Positions 8,365 through 19,235 of a stretch of DNA of 64,000 bases are shown here, piece after piece. Both the position numbers and the translations under genes were made by a program. The stretch is from CAWFKS01 sp963816435 (GTDB lineage: Bacteria > Pseudomonadota > Alphaproteobacteria > Rhizobiales > Rhizobiaceae), in assembly GCA_963816435.1 (NCBI GenBank), contig CAWFKS010000012.1, positions 285,277 through 349,276 on the forward strand, given 5' to 3'. How positions within the stretch are numbered: the first letter of the stretch is position 1; each line of letters begins with the position of its first letter. Under the pieces are notes generated by a model. It had not been told where the DNA came from. It worked only from the letters and a program-made list of their open reading frames with translations, and did no database searches.

Positions 8365-8601
8365 TCAGAACGCCTTGAAGGTCAGCGTCGTCAGCGAGCG
8401 CACGATGCCGGGCACGTTGGCGACGTTGTCGTTGATGAACTTGCCGACATCCGTCTGGTCGTCGATGTAGACCTTCAACAGAAGGTCGTAGTCGCCGCTG
8501 GTCGAGTAGAGCTCGGAGGCGATCTCGCGCTCGTAGAGCTCGTCGGCCACCTCATAGGTGCGGCCCGGCTGGCACTGAAGCTGGACGAAGACGGCTCTCA
8601 T
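8365..8601 (-). CDS. Stand-alone Lrp/AsnC ligand-binding (RAM) domain protein
   Basis: At 78 residues, the product contains only the effector-binding half of an Lrp/AsnC regulator: MRAVFVQLQCQPGRTYEVADELYE...SGDYDLLLKVYIDD...VGKFINDNVANVPGIVRSLTTLTFKAF. The N-terminal helix-turn-helix is absent, and no such sequence precedes it. Such proteins bind amino acids and can form mixed assemblies with full-length Lrp. It lies just downstream of the arylformamidase gene on the same strand (46 bp apart), which suggests sensing of a tryptophan or kynurenine-related amino acid; that is inference. Confidence 0.85.
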   Translation of the reverse strand: MRAVFVQLQCQPGRTYEVADELYEREIASELYSTSGDYDLLLKVYIDDQTDVGKFINDNVANVPGIVRSLTTLTFKAF

Positions 8602-8647
8602 CGCATCTTTCCCCGATCGTTTCGCGGGCGACCTTTGCCTTGGCCGC

Positions 8648-9478
8648 TCAGCCTGTCAACAGCGTGCGCGTCAGCGCGTGGGCGGGGTCGGCAAGCCCGT
8701 CGATGACATTGAAATGGTGCCGGTCCGGCTCCTCGACAACCGCGGTGGCCGCCCCTAGCCCGGTCCAGATGTTGGCGAGCAGCGCGTTCTGGCGCACGAA
8801 CTCGGAGCGTTCGGCCGCTCCCACCCAGCAGGTCAGCCGGGCGTTTTCCATCGGCTCGAGCAGCACCGGGCTTTCGGCGCGCGCCTCCTCGGCGTCGATG
8901 TTGAGGTCGGCGTTCATCGCCGTCGTCATCAGCGGGCGCAGATCGTGGACGCCCGACAGCGACAGCACGTGGGCGATGCGCGCGCGCGTCCCGGCCGAGA
9001 GCGGCGAGGTGGACGAAATCATCCGCGTCACCAGATGCCCGCCGGCCGAGTGGCCGGTGAGGCGGATCGGCCCGTCGACCATGCCCGCGGCTTTCTCGAT
9101 CGCGGCGCCTACTTCCCGCGTGATCCCTGAAACGCGGTTTTCCGGGCAGAGCGTGTAGGACGGCATGGCGACGGCGTGGCCGTTGCCGACGGCACCCGCG
9201 GCGAGATGCGACCAGAAACTCTTGTCGAAGGCGCGCCAGAACCCGCCGTGGACGAACACGACCAGCCCCTTCGGCTCCTCGCGCGGCAGGAACAGGTCGA
9301 ACCGGTTGCGCGGGGCCGGACCGTATTCGAGGTCCAGCCGGGCGCATCCGCTGGCCGCCATCTCGTCGCGGAACTGTTTCGCCGGCGCCACCCAGGCGTC
9401 CGGCCAGCGCTCGCCATGCGGAATGTTGGCGCCGTTGGCGTAGGCGTCGTTCCAGTCGGTGATGCGGTGGAAGATCAT
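8648..9478 (-). CDS. Arylformamidase-like alpha/beta hydrolase (kynurenine formamidase)
   Basis: The 276-residue protein has the oxyanion motif HGGFW, the nucleophile elbow GHSAGGH (Ser of the triad), an Asp-bearing segment after SLSGVHDLRPL, and a late HHFNV His. This matches the AFMID-type formamidase subgroup of the alpha/beta hydrolases. It would hydrolyse N-formylkynurenine to kynurenine and formate. The call rests mainly on context: kynureninase (16831) and tryptophan dioxygenase (18027) lie in the facing cluster. A general carboxylesterase remains possible. It is divergent from the 2-aminobenzoyl-CoA monooxygenase/reductase gene. Confidence 0.72.
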   Translation of the reverse strand: MIFHRITDWNDAYANGANIPHGERWPDAWVAPAKQFRDEMAASGCARLDLEYGPAPRNRFDLFLPREEPKGLVVFVHGGFWRAFDKSFWSHLAAGAVGNGHAVAMPSYTLCPENRVSGITREVGAAIEKAAGMVDGPIRLTGHSAGGHLVTRMISSTSPLSAGTRARIAHVLSLSGVHDLRPLMTTAMNADLNIDAEEARAESPVLLEPMENARLTCWVGAAERSEFVRQNALLANIWTGLGAATAVVEEPDRHHFNVIDGLADPAHALTRTLLTG

Positions 9479-9585
9479 GCGTGGTTTCCCGTGTCCGCGC
9501 CTCCATAACCGTTGCCGCGATGGCGGCCAAGGGTGTCGCGGCGCTTTCCCTCCCTCAGGAGGATGACGTCAAATCCTTCAATCCC

Positions 9586-9609
9586 AAAAATTTCATGCTT
9601 GAAATATTT
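9586..9609. promoter_or_regulatory. AT-rich inverted repeat in the divergent promoter of the anthranilate cluster
   Basis: The arms aaaaATTTC and GAAATatttt flank a 6-base spacer (atgctt) with one mismatch over nine positions. It lies in the 172-bp gap between the formamidase gene and the monooxygenase/reductase gene, 42 bp before the start of the latter. The arms and AT-richness fit a MarR- or Lrp-type site, and both regulator types are encoded nearby. Confidence 0.4.
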
Positions 9610-9650
9610 TCCGTCCGGTGCGAGGCTGAGCGTGGGAGAAGGAAAGCGCG

Positions 9651-11954
<2,304 letters not shown>

Positions 11955-12000
11955 TGGCGATGGCGCCGAAGAGTGCAAACCTTCTCGCGGAGCCTCGCCC

Positions 12001-12760
12001 ATGACCGGCTTCTCCCACGCTCTCGTCACCGGCGGCGGGCACGGGCGTCGGCCGCGCCATCGCGCTGGCGCTGGCAGGCGCCGGGATCGACGTGACGATC
12101 TGCGGCCGCCGGCAGGAGCCGCTGGACGAGGTGGCGGCCGAAAACGCCGAAAAGATCCACGCGCTCACCTGCGACGTCACCGACCAGGCTTCGGTCGCGG
12201 CTCTCTACGAGCAGGCGGAAGCCGCGCGCGGCCCCTTCGACATCGTCGTGGCCAATGCCGGCATAGCCAGGAGCGCGCCGGCCGCGAAAGTGACGCTGGA
12301 GGACTGGCAGCGCACGCTCGACGTCAACCTGACCGGCGCCTTTCTGACCGTGCAGCCCGCACTTGCCGGCATGGCCGGGCGCAAGGCCGGGCGCATCGTC
12401 TTCATCGCCTCGATCGCCGGGCTGATCGGCGGGCCCTACATCGCGCCATACGTCGCCTCCAAGCACGGCGTGGTCGGGCTGACGAAGGCGCTGGCCGCCG
12501 AGCTGGCGCCGACCGGCGTCACCGTCAACGCCATCTGCCCGGGCTTCGTGGAGACCGAGATGCTCGAGGAATCGGTGGCGCGCATCATCGAAAAGACCGG
12601 CCGCAGCGAGGAGGAGGCCCGCGCCGGCCTGCTCACCGGCAACCCGCAGGGCCGCTTCATCCAGCCGGCCGAGATCGCCGAGACGCTGCTGTGGCTGATC
12701 GGGCCGGGCGGGGTGTCCGTCAACGGCCAGGCGATCGCGCTGTCGGGAGGCCAGACATGA
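12001..12760 (+). CDS. Short-chain dehydrogenase/reductase, frameshifted near residue 13
   Basis: The start MTGFSHALVTGGG is followed by an extra G in the run at 12037-12039; without it the text reads VTGGGTGVGRAIALALAGAGIDVTICGRRQEPL, a normal NAD(P)-binding motif. The rest (VVANAGIA, IASIAGLIGG, YVASKHG with the catalytic Tyr and Lys, NAICPGFVETEM) is intact, giving about 252 residues. It is probably the beta-hydroxyacyl-CoA dehydrogenase-type step of the ring-degradation route, inferred from the neighbouring enoyl-CoA hydratase and acyl-CoA dehydrogenase. Its stop overlaps the MarR start. Confidence 0.85.
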
Positions 12761-13230
12761 ACGCGCCCGCCACCGGGCTGCAGGCCGCGACCGGCAACAA
12801 GGAGCGGCTGCGCCTGTGGATCAGGCTGCTGCGCGCCACCCGGGTCGTCGAGGGCGACCTGCGCGAGCGGCTGAAGCGCGAGTTCGATTCCACCCTGCCG
12901 CGCTTCGACGTGATGGCGGCGCTCCACCGGGTGCCGGAAGGCATGCTGATGAGCGACCTGTCGCGCTATCTGCTGGTGTCGAACGGCAACGTCACCGGCA
13001 TCGTCGACCGGCTCGTCTCCGAAGGATATGTCGTGCGCGCCAGGCGCGACGGCGACCGCCGCACCTCGATCGTGCGGCTCACGCAGACGGGCCGGTCGCG
13101 CTTTTCCGAGATGGCGGCCGCGCACGAGCAATGGATCAGCGAGCTGCTTGGCGAGATCGGCGAGGCCGAGGCGGCGCGCCTGTCGGTCGTGCTGCGCTCG
13201 TTCCGCAGCAACTGGGAGGCCGAGATTTGA
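12757..13230 (+). CDS. MarR-family transcriptional regulator
   Basis: The 157-residue product has the winged helix of MarR proteins: LPRFDVMAALHRVPEGMLMSDLSRYLLVSNGNVTGIVDRLVSEGYVVRARRDGDRRTSIVRLTQTGR. The DxR wing motif (DGDRR) is intact. ATG 12757 overlaps the SDR stop (ATGA). MarR regulators inside aromatic CoA-thioester operons usually respond to the acyl-CoA intermediate; here it is the only full-length regulator in the cluster and so the best candidate for its control. Confidence 0.9.
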   Translation: MNAPATGLQAATGNKERLRLWIRLLRATRVVEGDLRERLKREFDSTLPRFDVMAALHRVPEGMLMSDLSRYLLVSNGNVTGIVDRLVSEGYVVRARRDGDRRTSIVRLTQTGRSRFSEMAAAHEQWISELLGEIGEAEAARLSVVLRSFRSNWEAEI

Positions 13231-14048
13231 CCCCGAAGAAGATGGCCGGACTGGCGCCGCAGCACTTCCACTGGCAGGTCGCCGACCGCGTGGCGACGAT
13301 CCGGCTGGCGCGGCCGGAGCGTAAGAATCCACTTACGTTCGAATCCTACGCCGAACTGCGCGACACCTTCCGCGACCTCGTCTATGCCGACGACGTCGAC
13401 GCGGTCGTGTTCCTGCCGAACGGCGGCAATTTCTGCTCGGGCGGCGACGTCCACGAGATCATCGGCCCGCTGGTCGAGAACATGGACATGAAGGGGCTGC
13501 TCGCCTTCACCCGCATGACCGGCGACCTCGTCAAGGCGATGATCCATTGCGGCAAGCCGGTGATCACGGCCGTCGACGGCGTCGCGGTGGGCGCGGGCGC
13601 CATCATCGCCATGGCCTCCGACATCAGGATCGCGACGCCCGAGGCGAAGACCGCCTTCCTGTTCACGCGCGTCGGGCTCGCCGGCTGCGACATGGGCGCC
13701 TGCGCCATGCTTCCGAGGATCATCGGCCAGGGGCGGGCGTCGGAACTGCTTTACACCGGCCGCGCGATGAACGCCGACGAGGGCGAGCGCTGGGGCTTCT
13801 ACAACCGGCTGGTTTCGGCCGACGAGCTGGAAGCGCAGGCCCTGGAGATGGCGCGGCGCATCGTTGCCGGCCCGACCTTCGCGCATTCGATCACCAAGAC
13901 GCAGCTCGACCAGGAATGGTCGATGAGCCTCGACATGGCGATCGAGGCGGAGGCGCAGGCCCAGGCGATCTGCATGCAGACGGCGGATTTCGGGCGGGCC
14001 TACCGCGCCTTCGTGGCGAAGGAAAAGCCGGTGTTCGAGGGGAATTGA
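13227..14048 (+). CDS. Enoyl-CoA hydratase/isomerase family protein
   Basis: I choose a TTG start at 13227 because GGAGG lies 6 bases upstream and it overlaps the MarR stop; an in-frame ATG at 13242 is the alternative. The product (273 residues) shows crotonase motifs: IRLARPERKNPLTFESY, FCSGGDVHEII (oxyanion hole), ITAVDGVAVGAGAIIAMASDIRIA and FLFTRVGLAGCDMGACAMLPRIIGQGRASELLYTGR. The catalytic Glu position is occupied differently from classic ECH-1 (CDMGAC), as in crotonases of aromatic CoA clusters. It probably hydrates or opens the reduced ring CoA ester. Confidence 0.88.
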   Translation: MTPKKMAGLAPQHFHWQVADRVATIRLARPERKNPLTFESYAELRDTFRDLVYADDVDAVVFLPNGGNFCSGGDVHEIIGPLVENMDMKGLLAFTRMTGDLVKAMIHCGKPVITAVDGVAVGAGAIIAMASDIRIATPEAKTAFLFTRVGLAGCDMGACAMLPRIIGQGRASELLYTGRAMNADEGERWGFYNRLVSADELEAQALEMARRIVAGPTFAHSITKTQLDQEWSMSLDMAIEAEAQAQAICMQTADFGRAYRAFVAKEKPVFEGN

Positions 14049-15212
14049 TGCCTGACCGCACCTATCTCGACTGGCCATTCTTCGAGGAGCGTCACCGCGA
14101 GCACGCGGCGCGGCTGGAGGAGTGGTGCGGAAGGAACCTGCCGGTCGGGCACGGTCATGGCATCGCTGACGTCGACGCCGCCTGCCGCCTTCTGGTCGAA
14201 ATGCTCGGCGACGGTGGCTGGCTCGAGCCGACGGCGATAGATGCGGACGATCCGGAGCCGCTCGATCTTCGTAAGCTGTGCCTTACGCGTGAGATTCTGG
14301 CCCGCCACGACGGGCTCGCCGATTTCGCCTTCGCCATGCAGGGGCTGGGCACCGGCGCGATCAGCCTGTTCGGCTCGACCGAGCAGAAGCAATGGCTGGC
14401 GAGGACGCGGCGCGGCAAGGCGATCTCGGCCTTCGCGCTGAGCGAGCCGCGCTCGGGCTCGGACGTCGCCAACCTGGAGACGACGGCGACGCGCGACGGC
14501 GACGGGTGGCGGCTCGACGGCGAGAAGACCTGGATTTCCAACGGCGGCATCGCCGATCTCTATTGCGTCTTCGCCCGCACCGGCGAGGCGCCGGGGGCGA
14601 AGGGCATCTCGTGCTTCCTCGTGCCGGCCGACACGCCGGGCCTGGAAATCGCCGAGCGGCTGGAGACCATCGCGCCGCATCCGCTGGCCCGCCTGTCCTT
14701 CGACGGCGCGCGGCTGCCCGGCCGACGCCCTGATCGGCGAGGCGGGGCAGGGCTTTCGCATCGCCATGTCGGTGCTCGACATGTTCCGCTCGACCGTCGG
14801 CGCGGCAGCCCTCGGCTTCGCCCGCCGAGCGCTCGACGAGAGCCTGTCCCGGGCGGCCGGCCGCGAACTGTTCGGCGCGCCGCTCGGCAATCTGCAGATG
14901 GTGCAGGGCCACGTCGCCGACATGGCGCTCGACGTCGATGCCGCAGCGCTGCTGGTCTACCGGGCGGCGTGGACGAAGGACATGGGCGCGCCGCGCGTCA
15001 CCCGCGAGGCGGCGATGGCCAAGCTCTACGCCACCGATCGCGCGCAGGCGGTGATCGACGCGGCCGTGCAGCTTCACGGCGGCGACGGCGTGCGCGCCGG
15101 CCACATCGTCGAAAGCCTCTACCGGGAGATCCGCGCCCTGCGCATCTACGAGGGGGCGTCCGACGTGCAGAAGGTGGTGATCGCCCGCCAGGTGATGGGA
15201 GCATCTACATGA
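14048..15212 (+). CDS. Acyl-CoA dehydrogenase, frameshifted in the middle
   Basis: The N-terminal part has ISAFALSEPRSGSDVANLETTA and WISNGGIADLYCVFAR (flavin-binding strands); after LSFDGARLP the frame is lost at an extra C in 14717-14719 and resumes as ADALIGEAGQGFRIAMSVLDMFRSTVGAAALGFARRALDESLSRA...IRALRIYEGASDVQKVVIARQVMG. The restored protein has about 387 residues, the normal length. It would introduce a double bond in a ring-derived acyl-CoA. ATG 14048 overlaps the hydratase stop, and its own stop overlaps the ligase start. The operon is otherwise tight, so I regard the break as likely sequence error. Confidence 0.85.
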
Positions 15213-16834
15213 CGAATCTCGGACCCACAGCCCATGTCGACAGTTTCGCGCGCGACAACCTGCCGCCGCGCGAGGAATGGCCGGAATTCCTGCTCGACGG
15301 CTTCGACTACCCCGAATATCTGAACGCCGGCGTCGAACTGACGGACCGGCTTGTCGAACAGGGTCTGGGCGACAACACCGCGCTGATCGGCAATGGCCGG
15401 CGGCGCACCTACAAGGAACTGTCGGACTGGACCAACCGGCTGGCGCACGCGCTGGTCGAGAACTACGGCGTCAAGCCCGGCCACCGCGTGCTGATCCGCT
15501 CGGCCAACAACCCCGCGATGGTCGCCTGCTGGCTGGCCGCCACCAAGGCCGGCGCGGTGGTGGTCAACACCATGCCGATGCTGCGCGCCGGCGAGCTGAA
15601 GAAGATCGTCGACAAGGCGGAAGTCTCGCTGGCGCTCTGCGACACCCGCCTGATGGACGAGATGGTCGCCTGCGCCAAGGACAGCGAGTTCCTGGAGAAG
15701 GTGGTCGGCTTCGACGGCACCGCCAACCACGACGCCGAACTCGACCGGGTGGCGCTCGACAAGCCGGTGCGCTTCGAGGCGGTGAAGACCGGCCGCGACG
15801 ACGTCGCGCTTCTGGGCTTCACCTCCGGCACCACCGGCGTGCCGAAGGCGACGATGCATTTCCATCGCGACCTTCTGATCATCGCCGACGGCTACGCGAA
15901 GGAGGTGCTCAACGTGACGCCCGACGACGTGTTCGTCGGCTCGCCGCCGCTCGCCTTCACCTTCGGGCTGGGCGGTCTGGCGATCTTCCCGCTGCGCTTC
16001 GGCGCCGCCGCGACGCTGCTGGAAAGCGCCACGCCGCCGAACATGATCGCCATCATCGAGCAGTACAAGGCGACGGTTTCCTTCACCGCGCCGACCGCCT
16101 ACCGCGCCATGATGGCGGCGATGGACGAGGGCGCCGACCTGTCGTCGCTGCGCGTCGCGGTGTCGGCCGGCGAGACGCTGCCCGGCCCGGTGTTCGAGGA
16201 CTGGGTGAGAAAGACCGGCAAGCCGATCCTCGACGGCATCGGCTCGACCGAGATGCTGCACATCTTCATCACCAACCGCTTCGACGACATGCACCCGGCC
16301 ACCACCGGCCGCCCGGTGAGCGGCTACAAGGCGATGATCGTCGACGAGGACATGAACGAACTGCCACGCGGCGAAATCGGCAAGCTCGCCGTGCGCGGGC
16401 CGACCGGCTGCCGCTACCTCGCCGACGAGCGCCAGCGCGACTATGTCCGCGACGGCTGGAACCTGACCGGCGACACCTTCATGCAGGACGAGGACGGGCG
16501 CTTCCACTTCGCCGCGCGCTCCGACGACATGATCATCTCGTCCGGCTACAACATCGCCGGCCCGGAGGTGGAGGCGGCGTTGCTCGCCCACGCCGACGTG
16601 CTGGAGTGCGCCGTGATCGGCGTTCCCGACGACGCGCGCGGCCAGATCGTCCAGGCCCATATCGTGCTGGTCGAGGGCGTGGCCGCCGACGAGGCCACGG
16701 TCAAGCGCCTGCAGGACCACGTGAAGAACGCCATCGCGCCCTACAAATACCCGCGCTCGGTGAAGTTCACCAAGGCGCTGCCGAAGACGCAGACCGGCAA
16801 GATCCAGCGCTTCCGGTTGAGGGAGGGGGAATGA
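15209..16834 (+). CDS. 2-Aminobenzoate/benzoate-type aryl-CoA ligase (AMP-forming)
   Basis: The 541-residue protein is an ANL-superfamily ligase: LLGFTSGTTGVPKATMH (P-loop, A3), ILDGIGSTEMLHIF (A5), GWNLTGDTF (A7), DDMIISSGYNIAGPEVE (A8) and LPKTQTGKIQRF with the catalytic Lys (A10). The DGIGSTEMLHIF and YKYPRSVKF patterns are typical of the benzoate/2-aminobenzoate-CoA ligase group. It would activate anthranilate with CoA and ATP. Start ATG 15209 overlaps the preceding stop; the next gene starts at 16831 inside its last codon. Confidence 0.87.
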   Translation: MTNLGPTAHVDSFARDNLPPREEWPEFLLDGFDYPEYLNAGVELTDRLVEQGLGDNTALIGNGRRRTYKELSDWTNRLAHALVENYGVKPGHRVLIRSANNPAMVACWLAATKAGAVVVNTMPMLRAGELKKIVDKAEVSLALCDTRLMDEMVACAKDSEFLEKVVGFDGTANHDAELDRVALDKPVRFEAVKTGRDDVALLGFTSGTTGVPKATMHFHRDLLIIADGYAKEVLNVTPDDVFVGSPPLAFTFGLGGLAIFPLRFGAAATLLESATPPNMIAIIEQYKATVSFTAPTAYRAMMAAMDEGADLSSLRVAVSAGETLPGPVFEDWVRKTGKPILDGIGSTEMLHIFITNRFDDMHPATTGRPVSGYKAMIVDEDMNELPRGEIGKLAVRGPTGCRYLADERQRDYVRDGWNLTGDTFMQDEDGRFHFAARSDDMIISSGYNIAGPEVEAALLAHADVLECAVIGVPDDARGQIVQAHIVLVEGVAADEATVKRLQDHVKNAIAPYKYPRSVKFTKALPKTQTGKIQRFRLREGE

Positions 16835-18030
16835 GTGTGACCGATTTCGCCCGCACCCGCGACCTCTTCCACCTGCCCGACGGCGTCGTCTATCTCGACG
16901 GCAATTCGCTGGGGCCGCTGCCGAAGGCGGCGAAGGCGCGGCTGGAAAACACGCTCGAGGCCGAGTGGGGCGAGATGCTGATCCGCGGCTGGAACCAGGC
17001 CGGCTGGATGGACATGCCGACCAAGATCGGCGACCGCGTCGGCCGTCTGATCGGCGCCCCGGCGGGCTCCGTGGTGATGGGCGATACGCTGTCGATCAAG
17101 GTCTACCAGGCGCTGGCCTCCGCGCTGGAGCTGCGGCCGGAACGCCGGGTCGTGCTGTCCGACAAGGGCAATTTTCCGACCGACCTCTACATGGCGCAGG
17201 GCCTGCTCGCCTCGCTCGACCACGGCTATCAGCTGAAGGTCGTCGAGCCGGAGGAGGTGGAGGACGCGATCGACGAGACGGTCGCCGCCACCATGATCAC
17301 CGAGGTCGACTACCGCACCGGCCGGCTGCACGACATGACGGCGCTGACGAAACGCGCCCACGAGGCCGGCGCCATCGCCATCTGGGACCTCGCCCATTCG
17401 GCCGGCGCGCTGCCCGTCGACGTGACGGCGGCCGGAGCCGATTTCGCCGTCGGCTGCACCTACAAATATCTGAACGGCGGGCCGGGCGCCCCTGCCTTCA
17501 TCCATGTCTCGCCGCGCATCGCCGACGCGGTGCGGCCGGCACTTTCGGGCTGGCTCGGCCACGAGGCACCGTTTGCCTTCGATCTCGACTACCGCGCCGG
17601 CGCCGGCATCGAGCGCATGCGCGTCGGCACGCCGCCGATCCTGGCGCTGGCCGTGCTGGATGCGGCCCTCGACGCCTGGGAGGGCGTGCGGATGGACGAC
17701 GTGCGCGCCGCCTCGATCGAGCTGTCGGAGCTGTTCATCGCCGAGGTCGAGGCGCGCTGCCCCGACCTCGTGCTGGCCTCGCCGCGCGATCCGCAGAAGC
17801 GCGGCAGCCAGGTGTCGTTCCGCCATGCCGACGGCTACGCCATCATGCAGGCGCTGATTTCGCGCGGTGTCATCGGCGACTTCCGGGCGCCGGACAATCT
17901 GCGCTTCGGCTTCACGCCGCTCTATCTCGGCGGCGCCGACGTGCTGAAGGCGGTCGGTATCATCGAGGACATCATGAAGACCCGCGCCTACGACGCGCCG
18001 GAATTCAGGAAGCGGGCGGCGGTGACATGA
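16831..18030 (+). CDS. kynU: Kynureninase
   Basis: The 399-residue product is a PLP fold-type I enzyme with YLDGNSLGPLP at the N-terminus, WDLAHSAGALPVD (Asp186, cofactor ring nitrogen) and CTYKYLNGGPG with Lys212 as the Schiff-base lysine; RMRVGTPPILALAVLDAAL is also diagnostic. It cleaves kynurenine to anthranilate and alanine. Anthranilate is the direct substrate of the CoA ligase encoded immediately upstream with a 4-base overlap, so production and activation of anthranilate are co-transcribed. The next gene, kynA, overlaps its stop. Confidence 0.95.
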   Translation: MSVTDFARTRDLFHLPDGVVYLDGNSLGPLPKAAKARLENTLEAEWGEMLIRGWNQAGWMDMPTKIGDRVGRLIGAPAGSVVMGDTLSIKVYQALASALELRPERRVVLSDKGNFPTDLYMAQGLLASLDHGYQLKVVEPEEVEDAIDETVAATMITEVDYRTGRLHDMTALTKRAHEAGAIAIWDLAHSAGALPVDVTAAGADFAVGCTYKYLNGGPGAPAFIHVSPRIADAVRPALSGWLGHEAPFAFDLDYRAGAGIERMRVGTPPILALAVLDAALDAWEGVRMDDVRAASIELSELFIAEVEARCPDLVLASPRDPQKRGSQVSFRHADGYAIMQALISRGVIGDFRAPDNLRFGFTPLYLGGADVLKAVGIIEDIMKTRAYDAPEFRKRAAVT

Positions 18031-18863
18031 CGGAACGCTACGATCCCTCGGCCGAAGGGGCGGTGACGGACTTTTCGTCCGACATGTCCTACGCCGACTA
18101 TCTGAAGCTCGATCGCGTGCTGAATTCGCAGCAACTGCTGACCGGCTCGCACGACGAGATGCTGTTCATCATCCAGCACCAGACGTCGGAGCTCTGGATG
18201 AAGCTCGCCATCCACGAGATCGTGGCGGCCAGCACCGCGATCCGCGAGGACCGGCTGGAGCCGGCCTTCAAGATGCTGACCAGGGTGGCGCGCATCTTCG
18301 AGCAGCTGAACGGCGCCTGGGACGTGCTGCGCACGATGACGCCGTCGGAATATACGAGCTTCCGCGCCTCGCTCGGCAAGTCGTCGGGCTTCCAGTCGTG
18401 GCAGTACCGGGCGATCGAATTCCTGGCGGGAAACCGCAACCCGGCGATGCTGAAGCCGCATTCGCACGATCCGGCGATCGTCGCGCATCTCGAAAAGATA
18501 CTTGCCCGGCCGAGCCTCTACGACGAGGCGCTGATCCTGCTGACGCGAAAGGGCTTCGACATCGGCGAGGAGGCCGGGCGCAGCGACTGGCGCGACAGCC
18601 GCGCGGAGAACCCGGCGGTGCTGGCGGCCTGGCAGACGATCTACCGCGAGCCTGAGAAACACTGGATGCTCTACGAACTGGCGGAAAAGCTGGTCGATTT
18701 CGAGGACTATTTCCGCCGCTGGCGCTTCAACCACGTCACCACGGTGGAGCGCATCATAGGACTGAAGCGCGGCACCGGCGGCACCGCCGGCGTGTCGTAT
18801 CTGCGGCGCATGCTGGAGGTGGAGCTGTTCCCGGAACTGTGGCGGGTGAGGACGGAGCTGTGA
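18027..18863 (+). CDS. kynA: Tryptophan 2,3-dioxygenase
   Basis: The 278-residue haem dioxygenase carries the family signatures SYADYLKLDRVLNSQ, DEMLFIIQHQTSELWMKL, SLGKSSGFQSWQYR and WRFNHVTTVERIIGLKRGTGGTAGVSYLRR, including the haem-ligating His in FNHVTTV and the substrate-loop GTGGT. It opens the indole ring of L-tryptophan to N-formylkynurenine. It is the last gene of the catabolic operon before a repeat-bearing gap; ATG 18027 overlaps the kynU stop. Confidence 0.96.
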   Translation: MTERYDPSAEGAVTDFSSDMSYADYLKLDRVLNSQQLLTGSHDEMLFIIQHQTSELWMKLAIHEIVAASTAIREDRLEPAFKMLTRVARIFEQLNGAWDVLRTMTPSEYTSFRASLGKSSGFQSWQYRAIEFLAGNRNPAMLKPHSHDPAIVAHLEKILARPSLYDEALILLTRKGFDIGEEAGRSDWRDSRAENPAVLAAWQTIYREPEKHWMLYELAEKLVDFEDYFRRWRFNHVTTVERIIGLKRGTGGTAGVSYLRRMLEVELFPELWRVRTEL

Positions 18864-19235
18864 GGGTTGGTACATCCGCGACCCCCTCTCTTGCAAATTC
18901 CAAGGACTTGGCTGCGCCAAGCCCGGGAATTTGCTTTCTCCCCGCCAGGGGGGAGACAGGCGCGCCGCACCTGCGTTCCCGCATACGTTTTCATGGAGGA
19001 GGCGCGAACGGTGATGCCGGCTATCTCTCCCCTTGCGGGAGAGAAAGCGATTTCGACGTCTTGGACGGCGAAGCAAGGCCAAGCGTCAGAAATCGCAAGA
19101 GAGGGGGTATCGCGATCCGCCGATGCACAACAGTCAGGCGGCATATGCGGTCAACAATCGCCGGAGGGGTGCAAATGCAGCCCGTTTCCGGCATCGTGGG
19201 AAGAAAGACCAACGTTCAACAATGGGAGACATGAC
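18864..19235. repeat. Intergenic repeats between kynA and the Liv-type binding protein
   Basis: This 372-bp gap has no supported gene. It contains gctttctccccgccaggggggagac (about 18930) and ggctatctctccccttgcgggagagaaagcga (about 19018-19050), the same hairpin families as at 480-760 and 1680-1702. The promoter of the following ABC operon should lie near its end (after about 19120). Confidence 0.55.
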
